This document shows positions 25,128 to 34,043 of a DNA stretch of 64,000 bases, piece after piece; the first letter of the stretch is position 1, and the number at the start of each line of letters is the position of its first letter. The position numbers and the translations under genes are program-made. The notes under the pieces were generated by a model. It was not told the DNA's origin. It was given only the letters and a program-made list of their open reading frames with translations, and made no database searches. Source of the stretch: Palauibacter sp965207805 (GTDB taxonomy: Bacteria; Gemmatimonadota; Gemmatimonadetes; Palauibacterales; Palauibacteraceae); assembly GCA_965207805.1 (NCBI GenBank), contig OZ242312.1:2728001-2792000 (forward strand), read 5' to 3'.

Positions 25128-25750
25128 GGTCGTGAATCTACGGCAGATCCGAGAGTGTTGCGGTCCACGGACGCGGCGAAGGCTTCGACGTCGCGGGGGG
25201 ATGTGAGGCGCACGAACCGGATGTGAGCCCAGCGCGGGTCGGAGACGCGCGCGGCCATGTTTCGGCGCTTCCGCCGGTGCTGTGTGATGGTCCAGCCCAG
25301 CAGCGAATCGTGCCGCCAGATCAGGAGGTGGCGCCAGAACCACTCCCGGTTCGTACCCCATACGAGTTCCCCGGACCGCGAGCGCCGCCACGAGCGGCGG
25401 AGAAAGCGCCACACGAGCAGCGGCAGCGGCAGGTCGAGCCAAACGACGGTATCGAGGCGTGGCCACAGGGTCCGCCGTGAGAACCTCTCGTAAGAACCCG
25501 CGACAACCCAGCGCTCCCCATGGGTCGCCTCTCGAATGCGGCGCTCGAACCTCTCGGGGTCCGTCTGGTTCAGTCCGACCCAGCCCGGCAGCCAGTTGAG
25601 CGCGTCGAGTTCCACGAACGGCACCTCCAGCGCCTCCGCCAGCCGCGCCGCAAGCGTGCTCTTCCCCGACCCGCTGTTGCCCATCACCTGGATGCGGTCG
25701 CCAACTTCCGCGTCCGGCGCCCTGCGGCTCACATGAACTCCTCGGATCAT
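25124..25750 (-). CDS. P-loop NTPase, adenylate-kinase-like
   Basis: A 208-residue cytoplasmic protein. IQVMGNSGSGKSTLAARLAE is a Walker A P-loop. WLPGWVGLNQTDPERF and ERWVVAGSYERF follow the pattern of the FlaR/topology-modulation group of kinase-like proteins, and VVWLDLPLPLLVWRFLRR is the Walker B region. ATG 25750 gives a short head before the P-loop. Its stop overlaps the ligase start, so the two are translated together. The substrate is not known; a small nucleotide or sugar is typical of relatives. Confidence 0.8.
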   Translation of the reverse strand: MIRGVHVSRRAPDAEVGDRIQVMGNSGSGKSTLAARLAEALEVPFVELDALNWLPGWVGLNQTDPERFERRIREATHGERWVVAGSYERFSRRTLWPRLDTVVWLDLPLPLLVWRFLRRSWRRSRSGELVWGTNREWFWRHLLIWRHDSLLGWTITQHRRKRRNMAARVSDPRWAHIRFVRLTSPRDVEAFAASVDRNTLGSAVDSRP

Positions 25751-25758
25751 GGTCGGCA

Positions 25759-25771
25759 GTCTACTGTAGAC
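25759..25771. promoter_or_regulatory. 13-bp inverted repeat ahead of the P-loop gene
   Basis: GTCTAC-T-GTAGAC, a perfect dyad ending eight bases before the start codon of the minus-strand P-loop/CoA-ligase operon. It could be an operator or a start-region hairpin; nothing identifies a regulator. Confidence 0.35.
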
Positions 25772-25934
25772 CTGGAGCCTCCGCGCAAGCACCGAGGCGG
25801 CGGAGCGGCCGACCTCGGCGCGGAGCCGCTTGCCGGTCGGTCGGGCCTGGGGGCACAATGGCGACGGCGTGCCGGAGCGGAAGGCCGGCGCCTGGTGTCC
25901 AACTCCGATATCCAACTCCTGGGAGCCACTTCAG

Positions 25935-27812
25935 ATGCAAGACGCAGATCGAATCGATACTACGCGGCCACAATGGCCGACGTTCCGCCACCGCAGAGCT
26001 CCGCTTTCTTCCTTCGCGGCCCTTGCGCTCCTGGTGTTCGTCGGTGGCTGCCAGCCGGGCGACGCGGCGGCCGGCGCGGAAGCCGGCACCGAAACCAGTG
26101 CGGCCAGCGCCTTCGTCGAGGCGGGGGGCGCCTTCCCGGATGGGTGGCCCTTCGCGGCCGAAGACGCGCCCGTGACGGCCACCGAGGGCATGGTCGCCTC
26201 GACGGACGAATTCGCGTCGCGCGTCGGCATCGAGATCCTCGCGGCCGGGGGCAACGCGGTCGACGCGGCGGTCGCCACGGGACTGGCGCTCGCCGTCGTG
26301 AACCCGGAGGCCGGCAACCTGGGCGGCGGCGGGTTCATGATGATCCGCCTCGCCGACGGCACCGTCTTCGCGCAGGACCACCGGGAGAAGGCGCCCATGG
26401 CGGCCACCCGGGACATGTACCTCGACGAGGACGGGAACGTGACCGACCTCTCCGTGCGGGGACACCTCGCGGCGGGCGTGCCCGGCACGGTCTCCGGACT
26501 GTGGGAGGCACACCGGCGCTTCGGCGCGCTCGAGTGGACCGACGTGGTGCAGCCGTCCATCGATCTCGCGCGCGGGTTCGAAGTCACGACGCGGCTCGTG
26601 TCCACGCTCGACGCGGCGCAGGAGGGGATCCGCGCCTTCGAGCACAGCGCGCGCATCTTCCTCCCCGGCGACGCCGTCCCCGGCATCGGCGACACCTTCG
26701 CGCAGCCGGATCTCGCCACGGTCCTCACCCGCCTCCGCGACCAGGGGCCCGACGACTTCTACCGGGGGGAGACCGCCGCCATGATCGTGGCGGAGATGGA
26801 GCGCGGCGGCGGCATCATCACGCTGGAGGACCTCGACCGCTACGAAACGGTGTGGCGCGAGCCCGTCGCCTTCGACTACCGCGGCTACACGGTGCATTCG
26901 ATGCCGCCGCCGTCCTCGGGCGGCCTCACCATGGCCGCGATCGCCAACATGGTCGAGCGCTGGGACCTGGGCGCCATGGGGTGGAACAGCCCCGAGACGA
27001 TCCACGTGATGGCCGAGTCCTTCCGGCGCGCCTACGCCGACCGCAACGAGTACCTCGCGGATCCGGACTTCGTCGAACTTCCCGCCGACGAGTTCCTGTC
27101 GGAGGCCTACGCGGACAGCCGCGCGGCGACGATCTCCGCGGACCGGGCGACCCCCTCCGCCGAGGTCAACCCCGGGATCGACGCCTTCCTCGACGAGAGC
27201 CACACGACCCACTACGGCGTCGTTGACGCCGAGGGGAACGCGGTCGCGGTCACGACCAGCATCAACTCGTGGTATGGCGGCAAGGTCGTCGTGGAGGGCG
27301 CGGGGTTCTTCCTCAACAACACGATGGACGACTTCGCGTCCAAGCCCGGCACCCCGAACCAGTTCGGCCTCGTGCAGGGCGAACGCAATGCGATCGGCCC
27401 CCAAAAGCGCATGCTGTCCGCCATGAGCCCCACGATCGTCGAGGACGCGGCCGGCGACCTCTTCCTCGTCACCGGAACCCCCGGCGGCGCCACGATCATC
27501 ACGACGGTGCTGCAGTCCATCTTCAACGTCGTGGACCACGGGATGAACGTCGTGCAGGCGGTCCACGCCCCGCGGGTGCACCACCAGCACCTCCCCGACC
27601 TCGTCTTCCACGAATACGGGGGACTGGGAGGGGCCACGACGAGTACGCTGGAGGCGCTGGGACACACCGTCCGCGAGCGCGACCCGGGCCCGCCCGACGC
27701 CTACTTCACCGGCGGCATGTCGGGCGACCTGCAACTGATCATGGCGATGCCCGACGGATCCTGGACGGCCTGGTCCGACCCCCGCCGCGGCGGGACGGCC
27801 CTCGGCCGCTAG
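25935..27812 (+). CDS. ggt: Gamma-glutamyltransferase
   Basis: A 625-residue exported enzyme that transfers or hydrolyses the gamma-glutamyl group of glutathione and similar compounds. LALLVFVGGC provides a likely lipobox. The precursor cleaves itself before the Thr of SHTTHYGVVDAEGNAVAVTT, about residue 415, to form large and small subunits. GMVASTDEFASRVGIEILAAGGNAVDAAVA and the late NTMDDF and MSPTIV segments match the family; the donor-site Arg lies in AQDHREKAP. ATG 25935 keeps the signal. It is monocistronic, divergent from the P-loop operon. Confidence 0.92.
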   Translation: MQDADRIDTTRPQWPTFRHRRAPLSSFAALALLVFVGGCQPGDAAAGAEAGTETSAASAFVEAGGAFPDGWPFAAEDAPVTATEGMVASTDEFASRVGIEILAAGGNAVDAAVATGLALAVVNPEAGNLGGGGFMMIRLADGTVFAQDHREKAPMAATRDMYLDEDGNVTDLSVRGHLAAGVPGTVSGLWEAHRRFGALEWTDVVQPSIDLARGFEVTTRLVSTLDAAQEGIRAFEHSARIFLPGDAVPGIGDTFAQPDLATVLTRLRDQGPDDFYRGETAAMIVAEMERGGGIITLEDLDRYETVWREPVAFDYRGYTVHSMPPPSSGGLTMAAIANMVERWDLGAMGWNSPETIHVMAESFRRAYADRNEYLADPDFVELPADEFLSEAYADSRAATISADRATPSAEVNPGIDAFLDESHTTHYGVVDAEGNAVAVTTSINSWYGGKVVVEGAGFFLNNTMDDFASKPGTPNQFGLVQGERNAIGPQKRMLSAMSPTIVEDAAGDLFLVTGTPGGATIITTVLQSIFNVVDHGMNVVQAVHAPRVHHQHLPDLVFHEYGGLGGATTSTLEALGHTVRERDPGPPDAYFTGGMSGDLQLIMAMPDGSWTAWSDPRRGGTALGR

Positions 27813-27843
27813 GCTTGCAATCCCCGTCGACGGTGCCTCGCGC

Positions 27844-29466
27844 ATGAAGTTTCGCGCCGCCCCCGGTGATGTGTTCGGCGGCGTGACCTCCGCGATCGTG
27901 ATGCTGCCGATGGCGTTGGCCTTCGGCGTCGCCTCGGGTCTTGGGCCGGCCGCCGGAATCTACGGCGCCGTTGCGGTGGGATTCTTCGCGGCCGTGTTCG
28001 GCGGCACGCCGGCTCAGATTTCCGGGCCCACCGGGCCGATGACGGTCGCCATGGCTGCGATCGTCAGCCTGTATGCCGACAGTGTGGGGGCGGCCTTCAC
28101 CATCGTCATGCTGGCCGGTCTGTTTCAGATCAGCCTGGGGCTTCTCCGGATCGGCAGTTTCGTAAGCTACACTCCCTACTCCGTTATCTCCGGCTTCATG
28201 ACGGGGGTCGGCACGATCATCATGGTCCTGCAGGTCATGGCGTTCCTGGGTGCCGATCCAGTTCCGGGAGGGCCACTCGACCAGATTGCGGCCTGGCCGG
28301 GCGCCCTCGCCGCCCCCGGTCTGCATGATCTTGCCGTCGGTGTGGTCGCCTTGACGATCTGCGTATTCTGGCCCCGCGGGTTACGACGGTTCCTCCCCGC
28401 GCCGCTGGTCGCCCTGGTGGTCGGCACCTGCATCGCGCTCTTCGGCCTCACCGAGGCGCGGACCATCGGCGCCATCCCGGAGGGCTTGCCGGCGTTGTAC
28501 GCGCCACGGCTGGATTGGGGCTCGATCGCGAGCTTCGTGCAGCCGGCGCTGATGATCGCTCTTCTCGGTTCCATCGACAGCCTGCTGACCTCACTGGTGG
28601 CCGATTCGCAGACCCGCACGCGTCACAACCCCAATCGAGAACTCGTGGGCCAGGGTCTCGGCAACCTCGCGGCCGGCGTCGTGGGCGGGCTGCCCGGGGC
28701 GGGGGCCACCATGGGCACCGTCACCAGCATCCGGGCCGGAGGACGCAGTCCACTGGCCGGTGCTCTGGCCGCCGTTCTCCTGCTCGCCCTGCTCCTGGAG
28801 TTCGGCTGGATTGCCGAACCCATCCCGCACGCCGTTCTGGCCGGCATCCTCATCAAGGTCGGGTGGGACATCATCGATTGGCGCTTCGTCGTCCGTCTGC
28901 GGGCGATCCGCCGCGAGTACGTTCTCGTGATGCTTCTGACCTTCCTCGTGACGGTGTTCGTCGATCTGGTCACGGCGGTCGCGCTCGGACTGATCGCTAC
29001 GGGCGTCGTGCGCTCGATGGACCGGACGCGGACGGAACTGGACAGTGTGCTTTCCGTGCCGCTCCTGGACCCCGCGTTCGTGCCGGATGTGGCGGATATC
29101 GATCCGTATCGCCTCCCGGTGGGGCTCGTCAGGCTGAGGGGCCGCTTCTCGGTCGGTTCCGCGAACGAGCTGACCAGGGCCATCCACGCGGACATCGAGG
29201 ACCATGACATTCTCATCCTCGACTTTTCCGAGACTACGGACGTGGACGACAGCGCCGCGCTCGCCATCGAGGAACTCGTGGAGAGCGCTCTGGACGAGGG
29301 CACCGCCTGCATCGTGATGGGGCTCGGTGGCGAGGTGGCCAGGGTCTTACATTCCCTCGTCGTCTTCCGCCACGTACCCACCGGCCATTTCGTGGATGGT
29401 CTCGACGAGGCGAAACGGCTGGCCGGTCATCTGCTCGGCGGTGGCGGCGCCATTGCGCCGGTCTGA
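27844..29466 (+). CDS. SulP-family anion transporter with STAS domain
   Basis: A 540-residue inner-membrane protein of the SulP/SLC26 family. About 12 hydrophobic segments fill residues 10-400, including GFFAAVFGGTPAQISGPTGPMTV, the signature near the substrate site. The cytoplasmic STAS domain spans residues 420-530 (HDILILDFSETTDVDDSAALAIEEL), with Asp and Ser at the conserved phosphorylation-like position. Family members carry sulfate, bicarbonate or dicarboxylates. The alpha-carbonic anhydrase beginning 40 bases downstream makes bicarbonate the best guess, as in BicA-type transporters. Confidence 0.88.
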   Translation: MKFRAAPGDVFGGVTSAIVMLPMALAFGVASGLGPAAGIYGAVAVGFFAAVFGGTPAQISGPTGPMTVAMAAIVSLYADSVGAAFTIVMLAGLFQISLGLLRIGSFVSYTPYSVISGFMTGVGTIIMVLQVMAFLGADPVPGGPLDQIAAWPGALAAPGLHDLAVGVVALTICVFWPRGLRRFLPAPLVALVVGTCIALFGLTEARTIGAIPEGLPALYAPRLDWGSIASFVQPALMIALLGSIDSLLTSLVADSQTRTRHNPNRELVGQGLGNLAAGVVGGLPGAGATMGTVTSIRAGGRSPLAGALAAVLLLALLLEFGWIAEPIPHAVLAGILIKVGWDIIDWRFVVRLRAIRREYVLVMLLTFLVTVFVDLVTAVALGLIATGVVRSMDRTRTELDSVLSVPLLDPAFVPDVADIDPYRLPVGLVRLRGRFSVGSANELTRAIHADIEDHDILILDFSETTDVDDSAALAIEELVESALDEGTACIVMGLGGEVARVLHSLVVFRHVPTGHFVDGLDEAKRLAGHLLGGGGAIAPV

Positions 29467-29506
29467 CCGCCTGCCGGTCGGCGGGGATCAATCGCGGGAG
29501 GAGCGG

Positions 29507-30220
29507 ATGGAAGAAACGAACCGGGCAAGCGAGGTGGCCTGGGGCTACGAGGGCGAGACAGGCCCGGATCATTGGGGCGGCCTGGATCCCTGCTTCGCGC
29601 TCTGCGATTCCGGTTCGCGGCAGTCTCCCGTGGATCTGGCGAACGCCATTCCGGCTGCGGCCGGCGACACACTGGACATCCGGTGGCAGGCCACGGACGC
29701 GTGCGTGCTGGATACCGGCCACACTGTCCAGGTCGACATGGCCGAGGGGTCCTTCATCGTTCTTGAGGGGCGTGAATTCTCGCTCACGCAGTTCCACTTC
29801 CACTTGCCCAGCGAACACACGGTCGGCGGAGCGCGGTACGCGTTGGAGGCGCATTTCGTCCATGTGGCGGCGGCGGGTGACCTTGCGGTGATCGGCACCT
29901 TCATCGAGATCGGCGGGGAAGACGTGAACATCCAGAGGATCTGGGAGGCCATCCCCGCGTACGGCGCGTCGCCCGTGACGCTCTCCGGGTTCGATCCGGC
30001 CACGCTGCTCCCGAGGGGCCGCGTCTACGCTCGGTACACTGGCTCTCTGACGACCCCGCCGTGCTCCGAAGTCGTCCACTGGGTGGTCATGGCGGAGCCG
30101 ACCTTCGCGTCGCAGGCCCAGGTCGACCTCTTTTCGAAGCTGCACCCGCCAAATGCGCGCCCGGTGCAACCGCTGAATGGTCGGACCATCACACTGCACG
30201 GATCGAGCACACAGCCGTAG
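29507..30220 (+). CDS. Alpha-type carbonic anhydrase
   Basis: A 237-residue zinc enzyme interconverting CO2 and bicarbonate. WGYEGETGPDHWGGL is the family start, RQSPVDL the QSP motif, and FHFHLPSEHTVGG followed by EAHFVHV holds the three zinc His. GSLTTPPCSEVVHWVV is the C-terminal signature. GGAGGAGCGG precedes the ATG at 29507. No signal peptide is visible, whereas many bacterial alpha enzymes are exported, so it may act in the cytoplasm or the start may be further upstream. It follows the SulP transporter and probably hydrates or dehydrates its substrate. Confidence 0.9.
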   Translation: MEETNRASEVAWGYEGETGPDHWGGLDPCFALCDSGSRQSPVDLANAIPAAAGDTLDIRWQATDACVLDTGHTVQVDMAEGSFIVLEGREFSLTQFHFHLPSEHTVGGARYALEAHFVHVAAAGDLAVIGTFIEIGGEDVNIQRIWEAIPAYGASPVTLSGFDPATLLPRGRVYARYTGSLTTPPCSEVVHWVVMAEPTFASQAQVDLFSKLHPPNARPVQPLNGRTITLHGSSTQP

Positions 30221-30239
30221 TGAACAGGAGGTGACGTCC

Positions 30240-33200
30240 ATGTCCCAGGTATCGGTGCCCCGCAGCCGTCTTTCGTTCAGCGCGTTCACCCCCCTGGCGG
30301 CGCTGTTTCTTCTGCCTGTAGCGCTGTTTCTCCTGCCCACGGCGGCGCACGCCCAGGACCGTGAGGTGCGGGTCACGGTGTCGGAGGGGACGAACATGGC
30401 GGCGGCGGTCTCTCCGGACGGGAGCCGGATGGTGCTCGACCTCCAGGGGACGCTGTGGGTGATGGACGCCGGGGGCGGCGAGGCGCGCGCGATCACGGAC
30501 ATGTACTACGACGCCCGGCAGCCGCAGTGGGCGCCGGACGGGAGCCGGATCGTGTTCCAGTCGTTTCGGGACGGGCGCTGGCACATCTGGTCGATCGCGC
30601 CCGACGGGACCGATCCAGTGCAGCACACGTTCGGTCCCTACGACGAGCGGGAGCCGGCCTACTCCCCTGATGGCGGCGCGATCGTCTTCGCGTCGGACCG
30701 TTCCGGCAACTACGACATCTGGACGCTCGATGTCTCGGGCGGGCCCGGCGACGGCCGAATCCAGCGGGTGACGGACGCGCCCACGCACGAGTTCACGCCG
30801 CAGTGGTCGCCGGATGGCGAATCCCTGGCCTACGCCTCGGACCGCGGCCTCGGGGCGATCATCGTCCGCGAGAGCGGCGGCTCGACCCGGGTCGTGGCGC
30901 GGAACGCGGGCGCGATTTCGCCGGCGTGGAGCCCGGACGGAAGCCGGATCGCGTACTCGGCCGTCGTCCAGGGCCAGACCGGCCTCTGGGTGGCCGACGC
31001 CGGCGGGGGCGGCGGGGGCGCTACCACGCCGACGCGCCTCACCGAAGCGGGGGCGGACGTCTTCCCCTTCCGTCCCATGTGGATGGGAGAGATCGCCTAC
31101 ACGGGCGACGGCCGCATCCGGCGCGTGTCGGCGGACGGCGCGCCCGGGGCGGACATCCCCTTCGAGGCCACGTTCGCGTTTACGCGGCGCGACTACGAGC
31201 GCGCGCCGCGTTCGTTCGAGGCGGGAGAACCGGAGCCCGTGCAGGGGATCGTCGCTCCGGCGGTCTCCCCCGACGGTCGCCACATCGCCTTCACCGCCCT
31301 CGGCGACCTGTGGCTACTCGACACCGGGGCGGACGGGGCGGAAGCCGCGGGCGGCGCGACGCCCCGGCGGCTCACGGACGACCCCTTCGTCGACCTGATG
31401 CCGGCGTGGTCGCGCGACGGCTCGCGGCTTGCCTACGCATCGGACCGGGCGGGCTCGCTCGACATCTGGGTGCGCGACATGGCCACCGGCACCGAGACGC
31501 GCGCCACCACCGAGCCCGGCGGCGAGGTGGGCCCCGTGTTCTCCCCCGCGGGAGACCGGATCGTCTTCACCTCGGTCATGGGACTGCAGGCCGCCGTGCA
31601 GGTCGTGGACCTCGCGACGGGCGAACTCACCACGATCCGCAACGATCTCTTCGCCCCCAGCCGGCCGTCGTTCTCCCCGGATGGGCGGACGATCGCGATG
31701 TCCGTCCTCTCCCAGTACTCGTCGCGCTTCCGGGAGGGACGGAACGAGATCCTCCTGCAGCCGCTGGACGGGGGCGACACGCGCCGGGTCACGGCGGCCG
31801 ATCACGAGAACATGGGTGTGCGGGCGCTCGACGGGCCGGTGTGGTCGCCGGACGGGCGGCGCATGGCGTACGCCAGCGAGGGCGTGCTGTGGATGGTCGA
31901 GGTCGACGCGGAGGGCACGCCCAGCGGGCCGCCGGTACGTCTCTCCAACCATCACGCGGACGCGATCTCGTGGACGGGCGACTCACGGTCCATCGTCTAT
32001 CAGTCGACGCGCGGCCTTCGCCGCTACCACCTCGACGACGGCCTCTCCGAGGAGATTCCGGTGCGGCTGGAGTGGCAACGCCCCGTACGCGAGGGGGCCG
32101 TGGTCGTACGCGCGGCGCGCGTGTGGGACGGCGTCTCGGACGACATCTCCCGCGACATGAACGTGATCATCGAGGGCAACCGGATCGTCTCCATCGTCCC
32201 GCACAGCGACGCGCGCCTCGCCGCGGTCATCGACGCGGGGGGCGAGGTCGTGGACGCGGGCGACCACACCGTCCTTCCGGGCCTCGTCGACATGCACTCG
32301 CACATGGGCTACGGGATGGGCGAGGCGCTGGGCCGCGCCTTTCTCGCCTACGGGGTGACGACGATCCGCGATCCCACCTCCGACCCCTACGAGGTCGCCG
32401 AGCGCCGGGAGTCCATCGACTCGGGCCGCCGCATCGGACCGCGGGAGTTCGCCACCGGCCGCACGATGGACGGCAACCGGATCTACTACTCGGGCGCCGG
32501 CTCCCTCGGCCCCAACGGGAACCTCGAGCTGGAGCTGGACCGCGCCGAGCACGTGGGCTATTCCCTCATCAAGACCTACGTCCGCATGCCGGACCTCATC
32601 CAGCGCCGCATCATCGAGTTCGCGCACGGGATCGGGATTCCGGTGGCGAGTCACGAGATCTATCCCGCCGTCGCGCACGGCCAGGACCACGTCGAACACA
32701 TCTCGGGCACGAGCCGCCGCGGCTATTCGCCGAAGGTGACGGCGATGTACCGGACGTACGACGACGTGATCCAGCTCCTTACCGCCTCCGGCATGACGAT
32801 CACGCCGACGATGGCCCTCATGGGCGGCTGGTGGAAGTCCGTCGGCGACGACCCGTCGTGGACGACCGACGCCCGCTTCGAGGCCGTGTTCCCCGAGGGG
32901 ATGGCCGAGGCCATGACAGCGCGCGCCCTCACGAGGGGCCGGGCCGGCGGCATCGACGCGCTGCTCGCCGACGCCGGCCGCACCGTAACCCGGGTCGTGC
33001 GCGGCGGAGGCAGGGTCGTGGCGGGTACCGACTCCCCCATCATCCCCTACGGCGCCGCCCTCATCGCCGAGGTCGAGAACTACGTCTGGGGCGGCCTCAC
33101 CCCGGTTGAAGCCCTGCGCACGGCCACGTCGGTCGCCGCCGAGGCGCTCGCCATGGAAGGGGAGATAGGAACGCTGTCCGCCGGAGCCCTCGCCGACATC

Positions 33201-33326
33201 CTCATCGTCGAGGGCAACCCGCTGGAGGACATCGAGGACCTGCGCCGCGCCCGCATCGTCATCAAGGACGGCGAGATCTTCCACCTCGAGGACCTGCTCT
33301 CGCCCCCCGGCGCGCTCGTGCCCTGA
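30240..33326 (+). CDS. TolB-like propeller fused to amidohydrolase
   Basis: A 1028-residue exported enzyme. AGGAGGTGACGTCC precedes the ATG at 30240. The signal peptide contains LLPVALFLLPTAAHAQ. Residues 35-640 hold PD40/TolB propeller blades, each with the SPDGSRIVFQS-type motif. Residues 650-1010 are an imidazolonepropionase-like amidohydrolase: VDMHSHMGYGMG (HxH metal site), LIKTYVRM (possible carbamylated Lys), SHEIYP and HVEHISG (metal His), and a late AGTDSPIIPYG (catalytic Asp). The propeller presumably presents a peptide or cyclic substrate. Such fusions are frequent in Gemmatimonadota and related phyla. Substrate not known. Confidence 0.87.
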   Translation: MSQVSVPRSRLSFSAFTPLAALFLLPVALFLLPTAAHAQDREVRVTVSEGTNMAAAVSPDGSRMVLDLQGTLWVMDAGGGEARAITDMYYDARQPQWAPDGSRIVFQSFRDGRWHIWSIAPDGTDPVQHTFGPYDEREPAYSPDGGAIVFASDRSGNYDIWTLDVSGGPGDGRIQRVTDAPTHEFTPQWSPDGESLAYASDRGLGAIIVRESGGSTRVVARNAGAISPAWSPDGSRIAYSAVVQGQTGLWVADAGGGGGGATTPTRLTEAGADVFPFRPMWMGEIAYTGDGRIRRVSADGAPGADIPFEATFAFTRRDYERAPRSFEAGEPEPVQGIVAPAVSPDGRHIAFTALGDLWLLDTGADGAEAAGGATPRRLTDDPFVDLMPAWSRDGSRLAYASDRAGSLDIWVRDMATGTETRATTEPGGEVGPVFSPAGDRIVFTSVMGLQAAVQVVDLATGELTTIRNDLFAPSRPSFSPDGRTIAMSVLSQYSSRFREGRNEILLQPLDGGDTRRVTAADHENMGVRALDGPVWSPDGRRMAYASEGVLWMVEVDAEGTPSGPPVRLSNHHADAISWTGDSRSIVYQSTRGLRRYHLDDGLSEEIPVRLEWQRPVREGAVVVRAARVWDGVSDDISRDMNVIIEGNRIVSIVPHSDARLAAVIDAGGEVVDAGDHTVLPGLVDMHSHMGYGMGEALGRAFLAYGVTTIRDPTSDPYEVAERRESIDSGRRIGPREFATGRTMDGNRIYYSGAGSLGPNGNLELELDRAEHVGYSLIKTYVRMPDLIQRRIIEFAHGIGIPVASHEIYPAVAHGQDHVEHISGTSRRGYSPKVTAMYRTYDDVIQLLTASGMTITPTMALMGGWWKSVGDDPSWTTDARFEAVFPEGMAEAMTARALTRGRAGGIDALLADAGRTVTRVVRGGGRVVAGTDSPIIPYGAALIAEVENYVWGGLTPVEALRTATSVAAEALAMEGEIGTLSAGALADILIVEGNPLEDIEDLRRARIVIKDGEIFHLEDLLSPPGALVP

Positions 33327-33368
33327 GCGCGCGGGGGACGCTCCGCCGGGTTACGGGGGAAGACCCCT

Positions 33369-34020
33369 TCAGCCTCCGATCGGGAACACGAACCCGGCCT
33401 GAAGCGCCAGGTGCCGCGTCTTGATGGTCTGCATTGACGTGTCATCGATGTTCACGAGTCCCAGCGAGTAGATCAGATCGACACCCAGCCGCAGAGCGTC
33501 GGAGATCGCCAGTTCCACTCCGGCGCCCGCCGCGATGCCGAAGTCGGTCGGTTTCGTCGCAGCGTCGCACGACCCGGATTCGCTCAGCGATCCCAGTTCG
33601 CCAAGATCGACATCCAGGCTCGCGTCGCAGAAAAGGAGGGAAGCCGCCCACGGGCCCAGCAACAGACCGACGGACGCTCCGCGGTCTCGCGGCGTTCCGA
33701 TTCCGCAGGAGCGCCGATGCCTGTACCCAGTTCGCCTCGATGCGGGCCGAGCCCGCGATGCCTTCCGACGGGAGGTCCGCGGACTGGACCGTACCCTTCT
33801 GCGCATACGTTCCGCCGATCCGAAGCTCGACCCCGTTTCCGACAGGAAACGCGAAGTCGAGGCCCGCGACCACACCCCGCCGTCCGTCCTGATCCGAGGT
33901 ATCCTCCACATCCGTGGAGATGGTGGCCTGGCTCAGCCCGCCACGAAATCCGATCGTCGTTTGCCCCATCAGCGGGACGGCGATCAAGAGGGGAACGAGT
34001 GACGTGACGACTCTGCGCAT
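33369..34020 (-). pseudogene. Outer-membrane beta-barrel gene, paralogue C, with one frameshift
   Basis: From 34020 the first frame reads a signal peptide (SLVPLLIAVPLMGQ), TTIGFRGGLSQATIS and NWVQASALLR, as in paralogues A and B. After ALLR the frame goes off. The continuation, GIGTPRDRGASVGLLLGPWA and onward to TRHLALQAGFVFPIGG, lies one frame over and ends at 33369. One base lost or gained near 33698-33715 restores a protein of about 216 residues. Conservation on both sides of the break favours a very recent mutation or a sequencing error over an old pseudogene. Confidence 0.72.
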
Positions 34021-34043
34021 GTGGAAACCGGCCTTTCAGAAGA

